From: Treponema sp.
GTDB taxonomy: Bacteria; Spirochaetota; Spirochaetia; Treponematales; Treponemataceae
Length of the DNA stretch: 11,242 bases
NCBI GenBank assembly: GCA_021442965.1
Contig: JABUUX010000097.1
Location: 1-11,242 of the forward strand
Direction of reading: 5' to 3'
The notes below the pieces were generated by a model. The model made no database searches. It was not told where the DNA came from and saw only the letters and a program-made list of their open reading frames with translations. Made by a program: the position numbers and the translations under genes. This document shows, one piece after another, positions 7,621-11,242 of the stretch; positions within the stretch are counted from its first letter, which is position 1; each line of letters begins with the position of its first letter.

Positions 7621-7662
7621 ATTTAATTCAGATTTTGTATTAAACTACCATTTTTTTATTTC

Positions 7663-8103
7663 TCATTTTACCATTACCTGGTCACCAACTCTAATTCCGG
7701 CTTTTGTAAACCACCCTTGTGGAACTTCAAGTGCATATCGTACAGACACTGTACTTACAACAGGAGCCAGACTATAAGGTGTCATATCGTATATATTTTT
7801 TATATTTCCTTCAGAGTCTAAATATGCTATTGAAAGCGGATGTGGAGTATTTTTCATCCAAAAAGACAGTTTCTGATCATTTTCAAAAACAAAAAGCATT
7901 CCGGTTCCGTCAGGTATTACTTTTCGATTCATATATCCATAATTTCTGTCTTCTTCTTTTACAGCCACTTCCGCTTGAACAGTAACATATATGCCATCAG
8001 CTCTTTTTATCATCAGTTCTTTTACAGGAAGTTTTGATTTTGCACAAGAACTGATAATAAGACCAAACAAAAATATTCCTGCCAGCATTATTTTTTTATT
8101 CAT
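7663..8103 (-). CDS. DUF192 lipoprotein
   Basis: The 146-residue product has a lipoprotein signal with lipobox ISSC and Cys20. A complete DUF192 domain follows (about 38-145), with the family hallmarks GYMNRKVIPDGTGMLFVF (56-73), FWMKNTPHPLSIAY (81-94), an SVRYALEVPQGW block (120-131) and the final GDQVMVK. DUF192 proteins are small, mostly exported and of unsettled function. The ATG overlaps the stop of the upstream gene by one base (TAATG), and GGAGGG stands 7 bases ahead of it, inside the last codons of that gene. The pair is therefore almost certainly cotranscribed and translationally coupled. Confidence 0.92.
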   Translation of the reverse strand: MNKKIMLAGIFLFGLIISSCAKSKLPVKELMIKRADGIYVTVQAEVAVKEEDRNYGYMNRKVIPDGTGMLFVFENDQKLSFWMKNTPHPLSIAYLDSEGNIKNIYDMTPYSLAPVVSTVSVRYALEVPQGWFTKAGIRVGDQVMVK

Positions 8104-8651
8104 TATAATCCCTCCAAAAACATTTCTCTTGTCATCTGTGTAGGTCCTTCCGGAACAGTAGATTTATTCTGTAACTCTTCAAAAACTTTATTGTCAACAT
8201 ATTTTAATGATAGCGGCTTTTCTAGACTCATTGTTATTTCATCACTTTTCCAAACGGCTTTAGATGGATTTAACATTACAGGTTCTCCATATTTTTTACA
8301 AAGCGTTGTAAAAATACTGTAATAATCCATTTTTTCTTTATTAACGTTTATTGTAATTATGTAAAGTTTTTCTTTATAAAACTGAAACCAGCAGCGTGTT
8401 AAAAAATTTCCTCCAAATCCTTTTTCTGCATCAGTTTCAATAAGCACACGATTTTCTCCGGGTAAAAGAGAAACATCTCTGTCTCCATGATAGCCAAATT
8501 CGCCGTTTTTCTTTAGAGCTTCCTTTGTTTCTTCCAAGCCCATTCCAAGTTTTATATTTCCATATCCATTAGGAATTTCTTCTGAAAATATTCCTGATAC
8601 TGATAAAACCGTTAGAAAAAAAACAGCTGCTATTTTTGATATTCGTTTCAT
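8103..8651 (-). CDS. Exported protein of unknown function, coupled to DUF192 gene
   Basis: The 182-residue product begins with a Sec signal peptide: KR, hydrophobic 7-20, probable cleavage near SGIFS/EE at 23/24. There is no lipobox Cys, so it is probably a free periplasmic protein. The mature start NGYGNIKLGMGLEETKEALK resembles the small alpha-beta modules in which a GMxxEEV-type helix follows a strand, loosely like BamE/SmpA-type proteins; this is only a shape resemblance. Later segments are FYKEKLYIITINVN (91-104) and LCKKYGEP (117-124). I do not recognise a named family. Its tight coupling to the DUF192 lipoprotein suggests a shared envelope role. There is no Shine-Dalgarno before the ATG; a GATAAT lies 6 bases upstream. 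Confidence 0.82.
   Translation of the reverse strand: MKRISKIAAVFFLTVLSVSGIFSEEIPNGYGNIKLGMGLEETKEALKKNGEFGYHGDRDVSLLPGENRVLIETDAEKGFGGNFLTRCWFQFYKEKLYIITINVNKEKMDYYSIFTTLCKKYGEPVMLNPSKAVWKSDEITMSLEKPLSLKYVDNKVFEELQNKSTVPEGPTQMTREMFLEGL
8111..8115 (-). promoter_or_regulatory. Ribosome binding site of the DUF192 gene inside the upstream ORF
   Basis: GGAGG (with one more G) on the - strand, 7 bases before the DUF192 ATG, encoded within the final Leu-Glu-Gly-Leu codons of the upstream gene. With the TAATG overlap it supports coupled translation. Confidence 0.75.
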
Positions 8652-8657
8652 ATTCTG

Positions 8658-8663
8658 ATTATC
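8658..8663 (-). promoter_or_regulatory. Candidate -10 box of the 8103-8651 gene
   Basis: GATAAT (5/6 match) on the - strand ends 6 bases before the ATG. The expected -35 position falls in the T-tract of the cNMP-gene terminator and shows no consensus. With no Shine-Dalgarno, a leaderless start is the simplest reading, but the -10 call is weak. Confidence 0.35.
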
Positions 8664-8670
8664 GGATTTT

Positions 8671-8703
8671 AAAATAAAAAAAACAGTGGTTGCCCACTGT
8701 TTT
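8671..8703 (-). terminator. Intrinsic terminator of the cNMP-binding gene
   Basis: AAAACAGTGG (8680-8689) pairs over 10 bp with CCACTGTTTT (8694-8703) around a 4-base loop. On the - strand the hairpin is followed by a T-rich run (complement of 8671-8679). It begins 16 bases past the stop at 8720. Confidence 0.88.
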
Positions 8704-8719
8704 CTTATATCACAAATAT

Positions 8720-9895
8720 TTATCTCTGTTTCTTAAAAAACGCAGCCTGTTTTGTTACTTCAAAACAATCTTTTACATAAATCTTGTTATCGTTCAGTTT
8801 GATTACAGACATATGTGAAAAATCATAAATTGCTTTTGACTGAAGTTCCTGTGCAATTCCGCACATATTACACAAATCTTGTGGAGTAATTTCTGTTTGC
8901 CAATTCAGATTAGGGCGGTCACATATTACTTTACTCTTTTCCATTTGAAGAGAAAGCATATCAACCATTTTATGAACAGGATCTTTTAAATATGCATTAT
9001 CAATCTGACGGTACATAGACCACAAACGTTCAGAAAGCGTTGTTGTCAATTTTGAAATAAGCTGAGGCTGTGTAGATACCATCTGATCAAAGTTAGATCT
9101 GTTTACAACCATAAGATGACAATCTGAATGTGCAATAGCAGAAGCGGAACGCGGTTTATGTTCCAAAAGAGCCATTTCTCCAAACATATCTCCCTGTTTC
9201 AAAACAGCCAGAACTACTTCATTTCCGTCTACTACTTTTGAAATTGCTACTTCTCCATCTTTGATAATGAACATTTCTGCTCCACTCTGTGCTTCAGAAA
9301 AAATCATTGTATCTTTTGGATATGCTCTTGTCAGTTCCGCTGTAGGTTCAAAGTAAACTGCTTTACTGGATGGTTTTAGGGCTACAAATCTTTGCTTTGC
9401 AGCATCAGCATGAGCCCCCTCAGGTTTAGTTTTCAAGAACTGATAGTATGCATATGCAGCAATATCTTTTTTTCCAATTTTTTCATAGAATTCCGCTGTA
9501 GAAAAAATCAGTTCATTTGACACTTGGGCAACATTATTTAATGCTATAGAAGCAAGTATATCATTCATAACACGCATGCGGTTTGCGAATGATTTAATAA
9601 TTTTAAGTGCAAGCGGTGTATTATTAGCAATTAATTCCGGATACTGCTCTCTCTTTACGCAGATACAGGTTACATCTGTAACGGCCATGGCTGTTTCTAT
9701 CTGTGCATGTCCAGACATACATGGAACAACGCCTATAAAATCTCCCGGACCGTATTTAATAGGTGCATCCTGATCTGAAGATTTTGAACACTGTACCAAA
9801 CCCTTCTGAATAATATAAAAGAAATCCGACTTTGGTTTTCCTTCAACTACAATATACGAGCCTTGTCTGAACTGTGCAAATGATAACTGTAACAC
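8720..9895 (-). CDS. Tandem cyclic-nucleotide-binding protein with degenerate Crp-like C-terminus
   Basis: The 391-residue cytoplasmic protein has two cNMP-binding domains. In the first (about 1-112) the phosphate cassette reads FIGVVPCMSGHAQIETAMA at 53-71 and lacks the Glu and Arg that hold the phosphate, so it is probably non-binding. The second (about 185-297) has an intact cassette, FGEMALLEHKPRSASA at 238-253 with E240 and R249. A helical linker (115-178, including IAAYAYYQFLKTKPEGAHADAA) joins them and looks like a single TPR-type hairpin. The C-terminus (about 325-380, TPQDLCNMCGIAQELQSKAI) has the outline of a Crp-type winged helix but lacks the usual basic recognition helix. The start is GTG with GGGAG 6 bases upstream. 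Gene order next to murB and cysS matches what I recall of T. pallidum TP0089. The ligand is presumably cAMP, not proven. Confidence 0.9.
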   Translation of the reverse strand: MLQLSFAQFRQGSYIVVEGKPKSDFFYIIQKGLVQCSKSSDQDAPIKYGPGDFIGVVPCMSGHAQIETAMAVTDVTCICVKREQYPELIANNTPLALKIIKSFANRMRVMNDILASIALNNVAQVSNELIFSTAEFYEKIGKKDIAAYAYYQFLKTKPEGAHADAAKQRFVALKPSSKAVYFEPTAELTRAYPKDTMIFSEAQSGAEMFIIKDGEVAISKVVDGNEVVLAVLKQGDMFGEMALLEHKPRSASAIAHSDCHLMVVNRSNFDQMVSTQPQLISKLTTTLSERLWSMYRQIDNAYLKDPVHKMVDMLSLQMEKSKVICDRPNLNWQTEITPQDLCNMCGIAQELQSKAIYDFSHMSVIKLNDNKIYVKDCFEVTKQAAFFKKQR

Positions 9896-9901
9896 TTCTT
9901 T

Positions 9902-9906
9902 CTCCC
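9902..9906 (-). promoter_or_regulatory. Shine-Dalgarno fixing the GTG start of the cNMP gene
   Basis: GGGAG on the - strand lies 6 bases before the GTG at 9893-9895. The good spacing supports this non-ATG start over downstream ATG codons, the first of which would cut into the first cNMP domain. Confidence 0.7.
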
Positions 9907-9928
9907 AATCAATTCTCTTACAGATAAA

Positions 9929-9957
9929 ATTATATTTTTATTTTCACTCTTCTTCAA
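9929..9957 (-). promoter_or_regulatory. Candidate promoter of the cNMP gene, overlapping the murB 3' end
   Basis: TTGAAG (9952-9957, 4/6) and a perfect TATAAT (9929-9934) are separated by exactly 17 bp on the - strand. The -35 lies inside the last murB codons. The predicted start near 9922 leaves a leader of about 27 bases that contains the Shine-Dalgarno. No terminator separates murB from this gene, so readthrough from murB is also expected. Confidence 0.6.
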
Positions 9958-10846
9958 TAAAAATGATTTCTTCCTGTAATTCGAACCCAAATTTTTCTTT
10001 TATGGTTTTTTTGGTAAGTTCCACTAATTCTCTTATATTTTCGGCAGTTGCATTATCTACATTAACAATAAAATTTCCGTGAAACTCTGCTATCTGTGCC
10101 CCGCCAATTTTCTTTCCTCTCAACCCCGCTTCGTCAATTAATTTTCCACTTGGTTTACCAAAATCATGATTATTTTTGAAAACGCTTCCTGCACTTGGAA
10201 ATCTAAAATGACCCTTTTCTTCTCGACTTTTTATATATCCTGCACATTTTGATTTAATTGCGTCTTTAAAATCATTATTTTCTGCAGGTTTTACTTTAAA
10301 TGTTCCGCTTTTAATTATTTTTCCTGTATTCTGAAAAGGAGATTTTTTATAGTTCCAGTTTTTAGCATCTTCTTCAAACTTTATTTCTCGATTTTTAATT
10401 TCGCCTTCATTTTCTTCTAACCAATGTGTTTCTGAAAGAGTATCTGAAACCGATTTTTCAAAACACCGGGCATTCATATAAAGGGCTCCGCCTACAGTTC
10501 CAGGAAGTCCTGCAAATTCTTCCATACCCGAAAGTCCATTCTCTATACAAAAATCCACCAGCTCCTTCATTGTGGCTCCGGCTTCTGCAATTACATGATT
10601 AGAATCTATCAGTTTTATTTTATTCAACTTTTTTGTACAAATTACAGTTCCCCTAAAACCAGCATCCGAAAAAACCAGATTGCTTCCTCCGCCAAGGATA
10701 AAATATTTTTTTTCCTGTATTTTACATTGATGGATTATTTCTATAAGTTCCTCAAAATTTTCCGGTTCATAAAATTCATCTGCCGGTCCACCAACTTTAA
10801 AAGTTGTGTGATTTTTTAGAATAACGTTCTTACTTTTGCACATCAT
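9944..10846 (-). CDS. murB: UDP-N-acetylenolpyruvoylglucosamine reductase
   Basis: FAD- and NADPH-dependent enzyme that reduces UDP-GlcNAc-enolpyruvate to UDP-MurNAc, the second step of cytoplasmic peptidoglycan precursor synthesis. At 300 residues it fits the shorter type II form. The FAD domain shows NHTTFKVGGPADEF (12-25), GGGSNLVFSDAGF (52-64) and AGLPGTVGGALYMNAR (112-127). The C-terminal substrate domain has PSAGSVFKN (217-225), with S221 as the proton-donor Ser by alignment to E. coli S229. KLIDEAGLRGKKIGGAQIA (235-253) follows, and E293 near the end matches the catalytic Glu. Two ATGs are adjacent at the start (Met1-Met2). The extended -10 box TGTTATAAT ends 4 bases before the first and 7 before the second, so translation from Met2 on a leaderless message is plausible. 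No Shine-Dalgarno is present. Confidence 0.96.
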   Translation of the reverse strand: MMCKSKNVILKNHTTFKVGGPADEFYEPENFEELIEIIHQCKIQEKKYFILGGGSNLVFSDAGFRGTVICTKKLNKIKLIDSNHVIAEAGATMKELVDFCIENGLSGMEEFAGLPGTVGGALYMNARCFEKSVSDTLSETHWLEENEGEIKNREIKFEEDAKNWNYKKSPFQNTGKIIKSGTFKVKPAENNDFKDAIKSKCAGYIKSREEKGHFRFPSAGSVFKNNHDFGKPSGKLIDEAGLRGKKIGGAQIAEFHGNFIVNVDNATAENIRELVELTKKTIKEKFGFELQEEIIFIEEE

Positions 10847-10850
10847 TTAT

Positions 10851-10859
10851 ATTATAACA
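10851..10859 (-). promoter_or_regulatory. Extended -10 promoter of murB
   Basis: TGTTATAAT on the - strand is a perfect TGnTATAAT extended -10 element. The -35 position carries only A-rich sequence, which extended -10 promoters tolerate. The expected start (about 7 bases downstream) falls on the second of two tandem ATG codons, so the message should have no 5' leader. Confidence 0.6.
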
Positions 10860-10916
10860 TGGTTTTATTATTTTTTCTTTCTTTTATTACTTCTGTTAAT
10901 CATTAAAAAAATTTAC

Positions 10917-10922
10917 TAGAAT
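10917..10922 (+). promoter_or_regulatory. Candidate -10 box of cysS
   Basis: TAGAAT (5/6) lies 30 bases before the ATG and leaves room for a leader with CGGAG (10941-10945), 7 bases before the start. No good -35 is found at 16-18 bp. A perfect 11-base inverted repeat TTAATCATTAA (10896-10906) sits in the spacer region and could be an operator or chance AT-rich palindrome. Confidence 0.3.
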
Positions 10923-10952
10923 AGTACTACTTTTAATTTACGGAGTTTTTAT

Positions 10953-11242
10953 ATGGCACTAAAACTTTATAACACAATGGGTCGCACAATGCAGGAATTC
11001 AAACCTATTCGCGAAGGCTTTGTCGGATTTTACGGATGCGGACCTACCGTTTACAATTATGCCCATATCGGAAATATGCGCGCCTACGTTTTTCTTGATA
11101 TTCTCGATAAAACTCTCACTTACCTTGGCTACGACATCAAGCACGTAATGAACGTTACAGACGTAGGACACCTTACAGGCGATGCCGACGACGGCGATGA
11201 CAAAATGGTAAAAACTGCCGAAGAACGCCACCAGTCAGTTCT
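10953..11242 (+). CDS. cysS: Cysteinyl-tRNA synthetase, N-terminal part (3' end outside window)
   Basis: Class I aminoacyl-tRNA synthetase that charges tRNA-Cys in the cytoplasm; 96 codons are visible. The N-terminus ALKLYNTMGRTMQEFKPI leads into FYGCGPTVYNYAHIGNMRAY, which holds the first zinc and substrate-binding Cys (C29) and the HIGH-type motif as HIGN. A segment reading HVMNVTDVGHLTGDADDGDD follows, as in spirochaete and many bacterial CysRS. The start at 10953 gives the family N-terminus and has CGGAG 7 bases upstream. The coding sequence is visibly richer in GC than murB (many GGC, CGC, GCC and TAC codons), as often seen for well-expressed translation genes. It is divergent from murB with 106 bp between them. 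Confidence 0.96.
   Translation, partial: MALKLYNTMGRTMQEFKPIREGFVGFYGCGPTVYNYAHIGNMRAYVFLDILDKTLTYLGYDIKHVMNVTDVGHLTGDADDGDDKMVKTAEERHQSV

Noticed and set aside
10959..11231. 90-codon open frame on the - strand
   Set aside because: Antisense to cysS, whose HIGN and zinc motifs are unambiguous.
1..11242. CRISPR array, tRNA or rRNA genes, insertion sequence, toxin-antitoxin or other defence cluster
   Set aside because: No regularly spaced repeats, cloverleaf, terminal inverted repeats, transposase, nuclease-methylase pair or reverse transcriptase is visible; the genes are largely core functions.

Overview
The window looks like a low-GC treponemal (spirochaete) chromosome. The order of a cNMP-binding protein, murB and divergent cysS matches what I remember of the Treponema pallidum TP0089-TP0091 region. 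Further support is a TPR protein and a PilZ protein of spirochaete type, and several short lipoproteins with relaxed lipoboxes and Cys at residue 20. This assignment rests on recognition by eye; no database search was run.

Layout: (1) 1-666, the 3' end of a + strand DUF6273-type protein, closed by a strong hairpin that also lies at the end of the convergent glpK. (2) 717-5306, four - strand genes: glycerol kinase (glpK), a small lipoprotein of unknown function, a lipoprotein of the endonuclease/exonuclease/phosphatase fold, and the ATPase ychF. (3) 5307-5483, a divergent promoter region. (4) 5484-7565, a + strand pair: a PilZ (cyclic-di-GMP receptor type) protein and a TPR protein, ending in a very strong terminator. 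(5) 7663-8651, a translationally coupled - strand pair: an unknown exported protein and a DUF192 lipoprotein. (6) 8720-10846, - strand: a two-domain cyclic-nucleotide-binding protein with a degenerate Crp-like C-terminus, then murB. (7) 10953 to the end, the 5' part of cysS on the + strand, divergent from murB. No stretch over about 180 bases lacks a gene, and there is no tRNA, rRNA, CRISPR array, insertion sequence or integrase.

Functionally this is mostly ordinary core genome: glycerol use, translation (ychF, cysS), peptidoglycan precursor synthesis (murB), envelope lipoproteins, and receptors for two second messengers (PilZ, and cNMP-binding). I do not see a new multi-gene system. The most interesting signal is in how the genes start. 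Five genes (glpK, pilZ, the TPR gene, the 8103-8651 gene, murB) have a -10-like hexamer ending 4-8 bases before the start codon and no properly spaced Shine-Dalgarno. The other six genes with visible starts have clear, well-spaced Shine-Dalgarno sequences. This suggests two start classes, leaderless and leadered, side by side. A second, much weaker idea is that the GC-rich, hairpin-capped 3' end of the DUF6273 gene could be a hypervariable cassette.
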